64,000 nt of DNA from Trichosporon coremiiforme (lineage: Eukaryota; Basidiomycota; Tremellomycetes; Trichosporonales; Trichosporonaceae): assembly GCA_039545355.1 (NCBI GenBank), contig BCJJ01000008.1, positions 1,227,004 to 1,291,003 of the forward strand, written 5' to 3'. The position numbers and the translations under genes were made by a program. Positions 37,627 to 49,213 of the stretch are shown in pieces (within the stretch, counting starts at the first letter, position 1; each line of letters begins with the position of its first letter). A model generated the notes under the pieces. The model searched no databases, was not told the DNA's origin, and worked only from the letters and a program-made list of their open reading frames with translations.

Positions 37627-38629
37627 ATGAGCACGCTAACCTCGGTGCTGGACAACACCGCCGTCCCGGTATCGCCGTTGGTGACTGTACTCGACAGCCT
37701 CAGTGCGCCTGCGCGGCCGCTGGTCTCTGAGCTTCTAGCGCGAGGCAGGCGACGGTGAGTTCACTTGGTGCTTGATGGACTGACATACAGAGGACAATCG
37801 TCCGTCATAGTCGCCGTCCTCCGACCACCAAGCGCCTACCCCGATGCGGATCTCGTTGTTGACCTGAGTGCTTCACCTGGGTATGGAGAGACACCCGACC
37901 TCAGCGCAAGGATACGTGACCTCTGTGAGCTAAGAATTGCTCCAGTTGAAGCTGACCGCAGGCTCAAAGCTGCCCCCGAAGGCGCAGGTTTACATCGACG
38001 CCGTCGACATCCTGGCCGAGGACCACACGACATACGTCGTCCTCCGCGCTCTCCGATCGCTGCTCTCCGCCGTCAATGCCTCGAAGCCAAGTCGGCTAAT
38101 CCTCTCTCTGCCGCGGGACTCGCGCTTCCTCCCCCTCGTCACCCCCGCCTCGCTCTCGCCCGGCCTCGTCCTCCTGGCGCCTCACAACCCGCGCGCGGTC
38201 GAGGCGATGGCCCAGCGTCTTCTCCTGACCCCCGAGGATCCGCGCTTCTTCTCCCTCCTGGACCGATTCTCAGGCGACACCCTCGCGCTGGCCGGCTCGG
38301 GACTCGAAGTCGGCGAGCCATTGTCTTATGCCGTGCAGATCCTTGTCCGCAAAGCGACGGGCGGAGCTAAGGCCATTGTGCGTGCTGTCGAGGGTTACGC
38401 CGTCGGCAAGCCAGTGGCGTTGGAGCAGGTGGCGAGCCTCAAGCTCCTGGCTGAGGAGAAGCGGACGACGACACACGCAGACCTGAACCTGCCCTTCAAT
38501 CTGAATCTGACGGACCGGCAGAAAAGCGAGCGCGGCGCCGTCCCCCTTCCGTATGCTCATGAGGGCGAGGGCGCCGACCTCGGTATGGGCATGGACTGGT
38601 CCGACGACGAGGAGGACGACGAGATCTAG
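37627..38629 (+). CDS. ELP5: Elongator complex subunit Elp5
   Basis: Elp5 with Elp4 and Elp6 forms the RecA-like hexameric ring of Elongator, which adds the carboxymethyl group at wobble uridine of tRNAs. Exons 37627-37754, 37791-37924 and 37962-38629, introns of 36 and 37 nt, give 309 residues, the same length as I recall for yeast Iki1/Elp5. N-terminal part: LVTVLDSLSAPARPLVSELL and SSVIVAVLRPP strands; the central region (VYIDAVDIL, TTYVVLRALRSLLSAV, LILSLPRDSRFLPLV) is the degenerate RecA fold without Walker motifs. The C-terminal LPFNLNLTDRQKSERGAVPLPYAH followed by an acidic tail DWSDDEEDDEI is the hallmark of fungal Elp5. The intron junctions restore ARGRRRGQSS and RIRDLCSKLPP. Confidence 0.88.
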
Positions 38630-41600
38630 TCGTGCGCCAGTACAACCGTATCGCACGAGCAGCACTGGACGTCGCTTATGGGAGCGGGGTACGGCGCGCA
38701 GCGAGCGGCAAGCGCCGTCACCGAGGCGAGCCGAATCTGACCGAGGCTCGCCGAAGAATGCTTTGGTCCGGCCGTGCTTCTTTGGACGTCGACGTCGGGT
38801 GCAGAGCGAAAGAGAAGAGGGGACGTGGGCGCGTAAGCGCGTCCAGGTACGCCCGACATGGGAATGGGAAGCTTTAGGAGGAACGAGGAACAGCGCTGTA
38901 GACTCTAGACTTTGCGGAGGGCATCCGTGGACTGGAGGGTGTCGACGAACACCGTGTAAACATAGCTACTGTGCAAGATAGTAAGGTGGAACGTGAAGCA
39001 ATGGCCGTGTTACAGGTGAGCCTGGCGCTTAGCAGAGGGCAGTCAGTCCGGCTCGTCGGCGGATTGGATCTCAGGTTTGATCTGCGGTACGGCAGATCCG
39101 CCAAGCAGCAGCGTGATCTCGGTGAAATTACATCTGAAGGCTGGCTGAAGGGCGACGAAGGGGTCGGAGAATCATTCAGGACGTCAGATCCGTAACCGCA
39201 GAGCCACTCGATCCGACTGGCTGGCCAAGTTACACTGCTGGCTGCGGGTGCGCGCTGTCCCCGAGTAGAAGGGGAGGACCGGAGAGTCTGTCTGCGAGGC
39301 CCGCGACCTGTGGCTGTGGCTCAAGATCGGAGTGGGCCGAGGGCGCCTGCTGCGTCAGGTGGTGGCCACCAACGTCATCGCGATTCACTGCTCCGCCGCA
39401 TGTTCATACTCCGCATGCGCGCTTGCTCCGCACCGCAATCCAGAGACCCCGTCATACCTCCCTTCCCCGCAGCATGCGAGCACGCCCACACGTGCAGCTA
39501 GCGCACTCGGCAGCAGAGTTAGACAAGGCCAGCGCCCTGATCATCGCTCGAATCTTGTTGCTCCAGCTCCCAGCCCGTTACGCGGGACTGAGGTTGTGGA
39601 GCTGGCAGCCGAAGCAGGGCAAGGATTGCCGGAATGGCCCGTCTGGCTCCAAGCGGACGGAATAAGGTGCATTCAATCTGCATCTCACTTAGAGGGCCAG
39701 AGGGCTCATGAAGGCATGGCATGGAGGGTACGCTGAGGGCAGCATAACGGCAAGGCACGGCTGGCACAGACATCAGTCAGCAGCACCTGAAATGGTACTG
39801 TGGCCAAAAGCGATCAGAGGGTTGGCGAATGCACTGTAATGTTTAGACATGGAACGGGGTCAGGAGCGACAGAAATGCAGGCTGGTCTCGACTGTGAAGA
39901 CTTCCTAGAAGGCGAATTCAGTCATTAATCCCACTGCTGAATCGCAATACAAACTGCTTCGTTGTCGTCGTCAGCCATGAGCTAGCTAGCCAACGAGCAA
40001 GGGAAAATGTCATCGAGACGCTGGGACTTTGAGACTTTGAGCGAGATCGCCCAGACCGCGCAGCGCATGCGCGCACACATTGCTCTGACCACTAGGAAGC
40101 CTGCAAAGGCCTCAAAAGAGGAGCCGATCTGTACTGATGGAAAGAGGGTTGCACCGCTGGCTGGGCGCCAGGGAGGGTGCAGGCGCCCACCCACAACTCT
40201 TTGCCCGAATTAGCAGACAAACTCGCGACCCTCTGTTCCCTTTGCTCCCTGTGGGCTGCGCTGAGGGCTGCGTTGTGGGCTTCGGTCGTGTATCCTAGAT
40301 GTCCTCTCCCACTGTGCTGAACCAGTCATGCGTCTCTTGCTGTTCGGTAGGCTTGAGATCCCTTTCCGTGTCCTGGCGGATGTGCGGCAGACGGCGAGGG
40401 GGATCTGGTTGAGGGGGGACCAAAGGAAGGTATGTGTACTGAGCTGTCCAGACAGGTATGCTTCTTACCTCATCCAGGCTCTGGCGAGGCTCTGGACACG
40501 TTAAGCTACTGTGTTTGAGACAGCTGCATGCTCCACTGCCACTTGCTGCCCTTAACCTGCGCTGAGAAAGAAGGCTGCTGCGATGACGGGGCCTTTCCAT
40601 TTCGTGCCTTTCCATTACGTCCTCGAACGGTGTGTCTCACATGCATCTTTCTTTGCCCAGATCCCCAACAGTGACTCCCGGAAAGTACTCACCAAGAGCC
40701 ACTGCGCACACGTGCCCTGGCAGCTGTCTGCATTCGGGCGGACATTCTTGCAGACTCGCTTGGGCATGCGAGGTGGCGTTGCGAGGCGTAGAGGGTGCGC
40801 TTCAATGCATCTATAGTCGTCGGGGAGGAAATGGAATACCGATGCTTAGGACCGCTTAAAAGAGAGCCAATTAGGCTTAACTAATCTCAGGATACGGGTC
40901 CAGGGCCTACCAGGTCAGGGAACAGGTACGCAGGCGACCCTGTGTAGCCCTGGTTGGGAAAGCACGCCGGCGGCGGAGAAGCGGCAGCATGCTGAACATG
41001 CTCAAGGCTGTGGAAGGGACTGACTGGGCTGCATACGCCTGCTCCTTTTCCGGTCGGACGAGACGATCATGCGTGCATTAGCTTACCCCCACGCGCACAA
41101 TGGGACGCACCCACTCAACTGCGGTGACGAGCCATGAGCACTCAAGGTTACAGAATGCACAGAATGGGAGTGTGAGGGCGCCGGAACGGGGCGAATACAC
41201 AGGAGGGCTAGGAGGGTGCGCACAGGCAAGGGCACACGAAGGAGGCGCTCTGGCGTGCAGGGCGTGCATGTGCAAGTGAGTCAGACGCACACAAGAGATA
41301 GTCGGTGGCGGGGATATAGCCAGTCGGAGCTCGAGAACTCGCGCGGACGGCGCTCAGCACTGGTCGCTGTGACTGGTTCCTTACCCTCGACCCTGGGTAT
41401 GAAGGGGTTGGCCACACATGCTGGAAACGACGGACGCAGCGAACGCCGAGAAGCTCACCCCAGCCAGCCTCGCCGCCCGTTTAGGGTGAATGGAGGTGAG
41501 GTGAACCTCGGGGGTGGAAGTGGATGGTGGAGGTAGGAGGGGCGTGTTGACGGGGTGCTGGCGGCGTGCCCGTGCGTGGTGAGGGGATGAGGGGATGGGT

Positions 41601-42274
41601 GCCGAGGTGCCGATGGGGATGTGGTCGAGTCCCGGGTCGCACGCACCAATCGATTCATGCAGGCATGCTAGTCCGAGGCGCCAGCCTTAGGATCCGAGAC
41701 GAGCCACTCGTCGAATACCTCTAGGTCCCAGACGGCTCAGTCCCCGTCCCGTCCCTCACCACCCCAGTCACCCACCGTGCACGACCAATATACCGCTACC
41801 ACTACCACCGCTCACCGCACGCTCCGTTTACCACACTTGGCCCAGTCCAATTAGTCCCTGGCCCTGCCTGCCGCCCCTGCCTTCCTCCATCCTACCATTC
41901 ATTTCCATCCTCATTCACTACTCTCCATCCCACTCCTTTCTTCCTCCGTCTTCCTTCCATCCTGTAACATACATACGCCGGCACTTCACCAAGCGACACC
42001 CACACCGCCGCATCCGTCTTCTGTCCATCTCCGCATCCAACGCACGCGAAACAACAACACACGCGCACACCTTAGCATCACAATCATCCTTCGCCGCTTG
42101 CCGCTGCCGCTTACCCTGCGTCACGGCCCGGTCACAAAAGTCGGGTGATCCACACAACCCCGCCTAACACTCACCAACACTGGTCACACACGACACAGCA
42201 CGCTGCTCCCACACATCCCACAGCGCGCTCCCTTCCTTTCTCCTTCTCCCTAACCCCCCTCCGCCCTCACCACT
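38630..42274. other. 3.6-kb gene-free upstream region of the zinc-finger gene
   Basis: No supported gene; open frames are short, and many begin with non-ATG codons. The last 600 bp (about 41700-42274) are strongly C/T and CA-rich with almost no ATG, consistent with a long leader for the Sfp1-like regulator. Confidence 0.5.
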
Positions 42275-44499
42275 ATGTCTCCGAGCGCAGCACAGGCTGC
42301 TCCGACCCCCCAACCGATCTCCGCACAGCCGAATCCGTCCCGGCCAGTGCGGAAGATGTCCACCTCCCAGCACCCTCTCCGGCTCCCGAGCTACTCCCGC
42401 GGCGGCGCCTCGCCCATGAGCTTTGGCGCGGCCATGTCGGGCGTTAGCTTCACGAACGGAGGAGGCGGCTTCTCGTACGGAAAGCACGCTGTGGACGTTC
42501 CTGGTTCCTACGGAGCTAGGTTCTACGGCGAGGGAAGGTGAGTGACCGCGCACCCATGTTACCAGTATGGGACTTGTGCATCTGGGTTACCCGTAAGGGC
42601 GCCTGTGCAGATCAGCCCGCAGGCAGCTTGCCTGTTTGCCTGCCGCCCGCCCCGGAACCGTGACTGACAGCATCCACAGTGACTCGACCCAAATCCCGTT
42701 TTCGACTTCCGTTAGCATGGATTTCGGATCATTCGCCGCCTCCGGCTCTGCCTTTGGCCTCGGAGGCTCCTCGTACCGGGGCCGCTCTTACGCAGCGGCA
42801 GTCGCCGGCCGGGACTACAGCACGGCTAACCTTTCGACGTCGCTCGCGTCTTTGTCAGGCTTAGGATCCATGGGCCGTTCCTACTCGAGAGGTCAGATCC
42901 ACGACATGATGGCCATGCGCTCGGACGCCGAGCTCACTAAGGAGTACGAGTGCTGCGGTATCAAGCACAGCGGACTGCACGCCCTCCTCGAGCACGTCGA
43001 GGACCAGCACCCCTACGGCTTTGAGAACCAAAATACCAGCAGCGCTAATAACTCTGCTCAAAACGCCATCGACCTCGGATTCTCCCCGATGATGGCCATG
43101 GACCTCGAGCTCGAGCCCGACACGGACGCTGCTGCGCCGTCAGGAACCAACTCGACGAGGTCGACCACCTCCCCTTGCCCTGTCCCCAACTACCCCCTGA
43201 CTCCCACGACCACCAACACGAACGGCACCGCGGCCGTCCGCCCCGACGCTCTCACTGCTCAGAAGACTAAGGGCTTCGCCCTGTCGTTCTCTGACATGCT
43301 CAAGTCGCCACCCACTGAGAACGAGGTTAACCTGCCCACGCTCATGCCCTCGACGACCTCGTCTTCGCCCGACAATTTTCCGACTCCTACGGCTTCCGCG
43401 AACCCGTCTCCGCCCTTCCACGCTCCTCCCAAGATCACTGCTGCCTCGCGCAGCGCCTTCCTGAGCGAGCCTCAGAGGACCGGCAACCAGCGCCTGGAGC
43501 GCGCCTTCAACGAGGTTGTCTCGGGAAACAAGCCCGGAGCTCCCGAGGACGCTGCCCAGCCCTCTGGACCCACCGCCGTCGCCCCCGGCGTGCTGTTCAC
43601 TGCCGCTGCGGCTATGGGTATTCCGCCTGCCCCACCTCTCGGCCGCCAGAACGGTCGCGACGGGACCATCAATCCTGCCGCTACAACTACCGCGGCGCCT
43701 GCTCCCGCCGGCGGCGACGACAAGAAAGACGCCAATGGAAAGGACGCCAACGCCGCTGGTGGCGACCGCCCCAAGCCCGCCGAGCCTCACCTTCCGCCGC
43801 CGAGTCTGTTCACGACTCACAAGGCGTGGCGATGCCCCAACCCGGGCTGCAACAAGGCTTACAAGCAGTCCAACGGTCTCAAATACCATCTGCAGAAGGG
43901 GTACGTTTTCAGTTTTGTTCTGTTGGGACACTCAAGCTAACATCCACAGTCAGTGTGACTTTGCTATCCACAACGCGATCGACCACGGTCTCACTCTCGA
44001 GGAGGCCGAGGAGCGTTCGCGCCCATACGTGTGTGCTGTCGGTGCCGGCTGCACGAAGCGTTACCGCCAGATGAACGGTCTCAAGTACCACTACCTGAAC
44101 TCTGGCGAGCATGGACAGTACGGCCTGCGCATGCTTCAGAATGGTACGCACCCGCATCCTCCGTCGCTCCCACCGCCGCCGAAGCGTGACCGCCCCAACC
44201 AGAACGCGCGCCAGCACGCCGCTCCTTACAATGTGCCCAACCACCGCGCGACGGCTGCCACGACCACGACTGCCGCCACGAACGCTACCGCGACCGGACC
44301 GAGAATGGGCACCTGGCCCACGAAGCCGGCGGCGCAGCCGACTGCTGGCGGTGTGCAGCGCACTGCTGCCACCGCCCAACCGCAGGACCCTGCTGCTACT
44401 GCGGCCGCTGCCCGACCGGCCGCTGCGCCCAAGATGGCGCCGGTGCAGCGCGGCCGCGACGCTGTCCTTTTCGCCAACACGGACCCTCTCGACGTGTAG
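42275..44499 (+). CDS. SFP1: Sfp1-like C2H2 zinc-finger transcription regulator
   Basis: Three exons, 42275-42537, 42680-43900 and 43950-44499, introns 142 and 49 nt, give 677 residues. It has the finger layout of the Sfp1/JAZF1-like family: a divergent first finger ECCGIKHSGLHALLEHVEDQH (C-C-x12-H-x5-H, about 178-200), then after a 270-residue Ser/Pro/Thr spacer two fingers, CPNPGCNKAYKQSNGLKYHLQKGQC (split by intron 2) and CAVGAGCTKRYRQMNGLKYH. In yeast, Sfp1 drives ribosomal protein and ribosome-biogenesis genes in response to TOR signals and nutrients; the same role here is inference. The N-terminal 175 residues are Gly/Ser/Tyr-rich and the C-terminus is Ala/Pro/Thr/Gln-rich. ATG 42275 follows a long pyrimidine-rich leader. 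Donor of intron 2 is GTACGT. Confidence 0.83.
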
Positions 44500-47400
44500 A
44501 GTACGTTGACCTAAGAACGTGACAGTGTACACTACGGACACGGCGACAATCAAGTGTAGCAACAGACAACGGCATATCAGCAACTTGGACATTTCAACGG
44601 GCATTTTCATCAGTCAACGGTCTTTAATCACATTCCACCACCTTTCCTTCACCCTCACCGCCTCTTCCCATTTTCATCCGTCATGAGAGTCGAGGAGTAA
44701 TAGCGGTGCCTCGCGAGGTGCCTCTTGTGCCATAGACGATCTACCAACATCCCTCCCATCGTCTCCCCATCAAAAGAGTGAACAGTTCTCGCTCACCTCG
44801 CCTCCCTTTCGCTTTCTCATTCGTGTTGTAGTTAGAGTGTTATGGTCATGTCATGAATCTTGAGTGGACAAAAGCTCGAGAAAGACGAGTCTCATGGGTG
44901 AGCGAGTATCCTGGGCGAGCGAATCTTCGGTGTGAGAGGCAGCAGCAGTCGCGGACTCTAGAATGCAGAGGCTGCGTGAAGGCTTGCCGGTCAGTGGCCG
45001 TAGTGGTGAGAGCCATAGCAGAGTCTAGGCCAGGCCATTACCGGTCTGGTGACTCATCTTGACCAATCCGTCAGCCGTGTTGTCAGATTCCGCGGATCGC
45101 CAGTAGTGTGGCAAGTTCGGATCAACGTTGTGCTTGGCGGTGCGTGGTACGGGTTGCAGTGGGAGCGACAGATCACCATAATCTCGCCATGCGCGTCTTG
45201 GCGCTGCTAGTGGCGGCCAGTGGTGCGTCCAGGCGTGTCCCCACGCGGCGTTCCAGCGAAGCAAAGGACAAAACACGGTATCGCCAACCCGGTCGCCAAC
45301 CCGGTGGGACCGGCATTCAAACGCCAACCCCGTAAGACTCCTGCTGTGAGCACTCCACCAAAGCAAGACAAGAATGGTCGGCCGGTCCGGCCGGTCTGTT
45401 GCGAGTCACTCTCAGCCCTGTGGTTGATTGAGGTCATGTGCTGGTTGACTCTCCGAGTCGGAGTTCAGGAAAGGCGTTCCAACAGAGGATCTGCAGACAT
45501 GTCGCAGGCAAGTCACAGCAATACCCCCGGGCGGCCGGGGATGTTCCTGGCAGTCCACTGGGCCACTAGACGAGAGCCTCCACTCACTTCGTATGCCGCG
45601 CAATCGCAGAGGAACCTGTTCTTCGACAGGGCTAGCAGTGCATACGCGCACCAAATCAGAGGACGAAGAAGGAAGGGGAAGAGGAACAGAAGTGGTCATG
45701 TGTGCGGGGCTCTCTGTGGGGAAGGGCCAGGCCGCTAGAGCCGCCGATTATGGACAGCGGGCAACTCGATGTGACTGGACTTGTCCTGCGGAGGCGAGTG
45801 CGGTGACTTCTATATGACATGCGAGTGAGTCGCCTATCCCCGTTGACTTTGGCTAGCTGCTATTCTCGCTCATACCCCAGGTCTAGGTTGTGTACCAGTG
45901 CGACGCTTCATTGTCACGACAGCACGACACGATGGACGGCGGAGGAGAGCAACTCGAACATCAACATGGGTCACCGCAGTTAGCGGGCAAAGCCTAGTGG
46001 CATTCGCTACTCGAGGAGATGGATGGGAACCGTGCATGCTGCACGCCTGGAACTGCTCGACACATTCTAGAAGACATGGACGACGAGGAAGCACCCCTCC
46101 ACTTGGTTCTAGACGAAAGGCTCCGACCTACAGCTCGAGGACTGCTTCGCAGCGCTGGACCCCAGCCATGAGTGAGTCGCCGCATCGCTCGGAATGGACT
46201 ATGGCGGCCCATGCCGCGGCCCACGGCCCACCTAGCCTTCATGCTTTACAACAGACGGGTACAACATCGACTCGATCTTCGAACGTTACTCGAACCATTT
46301 CACTACCTCAGCAAGAGGAGGGAAGGACACACATCATCACGCGGTTGTGAACGTGGCGGCCAGTTCACAGCCCACGGGCTTCGGTATCACACGGCAGAGG
46401 CCAAGACGCCAGTTGACGGCATGTGCCGCCTGCCTATCCATGCTAGGCAAGGAGGCTCAGCCGGCTCAGCCTACCGTCGGTCCGAGATCTTATCCCAGCA
46501 CGAGGGCCACCGCCTGGGATCCCGGGATGTGCGGCCAATAACCCAACCAGACCACCCTGCCTCGTGTCAAGGAGCAAGCCCAGACCCCTGTGCACGGCCT
46601 ATCCTCTCTCTGACTCGCCGAGTCGCGAGTCGCTAGGTGTGCCATCGATGGGTGAGAGGATCAATCCTAGTGCCGCAAATCAAGCACCTCCTTATCAACG
46701 GGCCCTTAGCGCAGCCGCCGCGGCCCAGCCCTGCTCCGACCGCGCCAGCCGACCCCCTCCATCCTCGCCTCGGCCCTCTCGATCCTTGCGACCCGCACGA
46801 CCCATGCGACCAGTGCGCCCCACATCGTTTCATGTCTGTCTCATTCGCGTCTCATCTGATCCCACAAGGTCAGATCTGAGCACACTACCCCCGTGTCGCA
46901 ACCCGTGATCGCGATCGTGATCGTGCGATCCCTCCTCGCCTCATCAACCTCGCGCCCAGATCTCATTAGGATCGGCCGCGACTCTTCGATTGAGAAGCGA
47001 TCGACATCAGCGCGGATCTCACTGTGCGTCGCACATTCTTATCGCAGCCTGCGCACCCCCTGCGTCCCACAACGCGTACCCGCACGGACCAACGGACCAG
47101 CGGACCGCCTGCAGTAAGCGCTCACCTCACTTAGGCCACTTGCTTGCTTGAGAGACTGACCTGCAGTGAACGCTCTCACAATTAAGTCCTAGCGCACCTC
47201 TACGGTAAGTCAAGCCTCACAGAGCTCACGGTGAGTCAAGTCCCAGCCCAACTAGACTCCAATGCAACTCGAACGTAAGTAATGCAGCGCTGGTAATGAC
47301 AACTTATGTGCATGAGAACCGGAGTGTTCTACCAACAACTTCTCGCTAACTGCTACTGTCCTGTTCTACTACATAACTACTGACCGGGGGTTGCTACTGA

Positions 47401-47570
47401 CTCGACCCCGGCGTTTAACCTAGATTTTGACTTTGATTTCGTTAAACACATGGAAAGAGTGATAAATGTTGATCGTGGTGATGGTTTGTATTTACAACCT
47501 GGGGGAGGGCTTTGACCTTGCCCTGTTTCCGTGGACCCCGAGAACCCTTGAAGAAAGAGAGTGTGCCATT
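44500..47570. other. 3-kb convergent intergenic region
   Basis: No supported gene. It holds the AT-richer 3' flank of the zinc-finger gene (44500-44850), a GGCCGGTCCGGCCGG patch near 45380, and a cluster of splice-donor-like short repeats at 47109-47280. The 3' flank of the transporter occupies the last 150 bp. Confidence 0.45.
47109..47280 (+). repeat. Degenerate repeats carrying donor-like GTAAGT/GTGAGT motifs
   Basis: Two imperfect 15-mers, CTGCAGTAAGCGCTC (47109) and CTGCAGTGAACGCTC (47161), and two 12-mers, CGGTAAGTCAAG (47203) and CGGTGAGTCAAG (47229), plus a further GTAAGT at 47275. No coding sequence surrounds them. Confidence 0.4.
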
Positions 47571-49213
47571 TTAGATGGTGTAGACGAACCAGTCGTTGTG
47601 GTCGCCGCGGTCCTCGAGCTCCTTCTTCTCCTCGGGGGTCCAGTCGCGGCCGCGGGCGGCGTTGCGGGCGGCGCGCTTCTTGTTCGCGGCAGAGGCGTAG
47701 ACCCACATGATGATCGCGCACAGGGCGGTGACAGCGCAGTACGCGAGGCACACGGCGTGGCCCTTGGTGTACTTGGGCTTGTCGGCCGAGGGGTAGATGA
47801 AGGACGAGACGATGCCTCCGAGGTTGCCGATCGAGACGACAATGGCGGTCGCGACACCCTTCTTGAGCGAGCCGCCGCAGTTGTTCGAGCCCCACGCGAC
47901 AATGATGGGGACGAGGGGGTAGACGCCCATCGCGGCCAGGAAGAGCGCAAAGTAGTTGACGCCGTTGGTGACATCAGCGAGCAGGAGCCCGTAGCCAAGA
48001 CCAGACATGATCGAGCACCCAATGACGAGGGGGGCGCGGCGCTGCCACTTGTCCGAGAGGTAGCCGACAGTCAGGGTCACAATGGCAGCGGCAACGTAAG
48101 GTGGAACCGACATGAGCTGGGCGCGTGCGGCGGCGTAACCCAGGTTGGCGACGAGGGTGGGCGAGAACAGCGAGAAGGTGTAGACGGGGCAGAGCGCGCC
48201 GTGGAACATGATGGCGAAGCACCAGACCTTCCAGTCTGTGAAGGCGTCAAAGACAAACTTGCGCTTGAACTCGTGCGAGCATCCATCGTTGTCGACGTGC
48301 AGGCGGTTCTGGACGTACATGCGCTCGGCGGGATTCAGGAACTTGGCCGTACCCGGGTAGTCGTGCATGACGAAAAAGGACGCGACGGCGACAATGACAG
48401 TGAGGATACCCTCGAGGATGAAGATCCAGCGCTTCCTTGTTAGCGACAGTCGCAAGAGAGATAACAGCAGAGTACTCACCCAGCCCTCGTATCCAGCGGC
48501 ACCGTCCATGAGGTTGATGAGACGAGCGAGGAGACCGCCGAAAGCGCCAGCAGCAGTAGCCGCCGAGAAGAAGAGGGAGATGCGCCACGAGATCTCGTAC
48601 TTGGTGTACCACTGAGTGAGGTAGAACGAGACACCAGGGAAGAGACCGGCCTCAGTCATACCGAGGAATAAGCGGGCGACGAAGAGACCAGCAAAGTTCT
48701 GGACGAAACCCATGCCGACCATGACGATACCCCAGGCGAGCATGATGATGGGGAGCCACATGGCTGGGCGCCACGCCTTCATGACCATGTTGGAGGGCAC
48801 CTCGAACAGAACATAGAAGACGAAGAAGATGGCGAGACAGATAGAGTACTGCGCGTCATTGAGATTGAGGTGCTTCGAGAGACCGAACAGGTTCGCGTTT
48901 CCGATGTTGGAACGGTCCAAAAACGAGAGGAGGTAGAGGAGCGCGAGCCAGGGGACGAGGCGCAGGTCGCTGAGAACGAGGTCAGTCACATGCTAGGGGG
49001 ATACATGAAGGGGAAGTGCCCAGCAACAAAGGAAGGCAAGAAGGCAAGGAGTAACACTCACATCTTGCGCAGCAGCTTCTTCTCGTTGATGCCGGCCAAC
49101 TCGAGATCACGGTCGATATCTGACTGCGAGACGTCCTTGGCGGGGTCGACAATGTAGTCGACCTGCTCCTCAAGGCGCTTCTCGTCGCCGAGGTATTTGT
49201 CGTCGTAAGACAT
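47571..49213 (-). CDS. MFS anion:cation symporter (allantoate/nicotinate permease-like)
   Basis: Plasma-membrane transporter of the ACS family of the major facilitator superfamily (yeast Dal5, Tna1, Fen2 type), 500 residues, 12 predicted membrane segments. Exons 49213-49062, 48969-48480 and 48431-47571; introns 92 and 48 nt. The 48-nt intron is a multiple of three and stop-free, so the frame reads through it, but splicing rebuilds the expected GYEGWRWIFILEG motif. Other signatures: RKIDLRLVPWLALLYLLSFLDRSNIGNA at the first segment (restored across intron 1), EVPSNMVMK, RLFLGMTEAGLFPGV and WGSNNCGG. The N-terminal 50 residues are acidic and cytoplasmic. Substrate cannot be assigned: allantoate, nicotinic acid, pantothenate and related organic anions are all carried by this family. 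Confidence 0.92.

Noticed and set aside
46347..46541. Cys-containing frame resembling the start of a Zn2Cys6 cluster (RRQLTACAACLSML)
   Set aside because: Only two of six cysteines are present and no basic linker or continuation exists.
47466..48443. 325-codon frame antisense to the MFS transporter
   Set aside because: Antisense shadow; the minus strand has all MFS motifs and good splice junctions.
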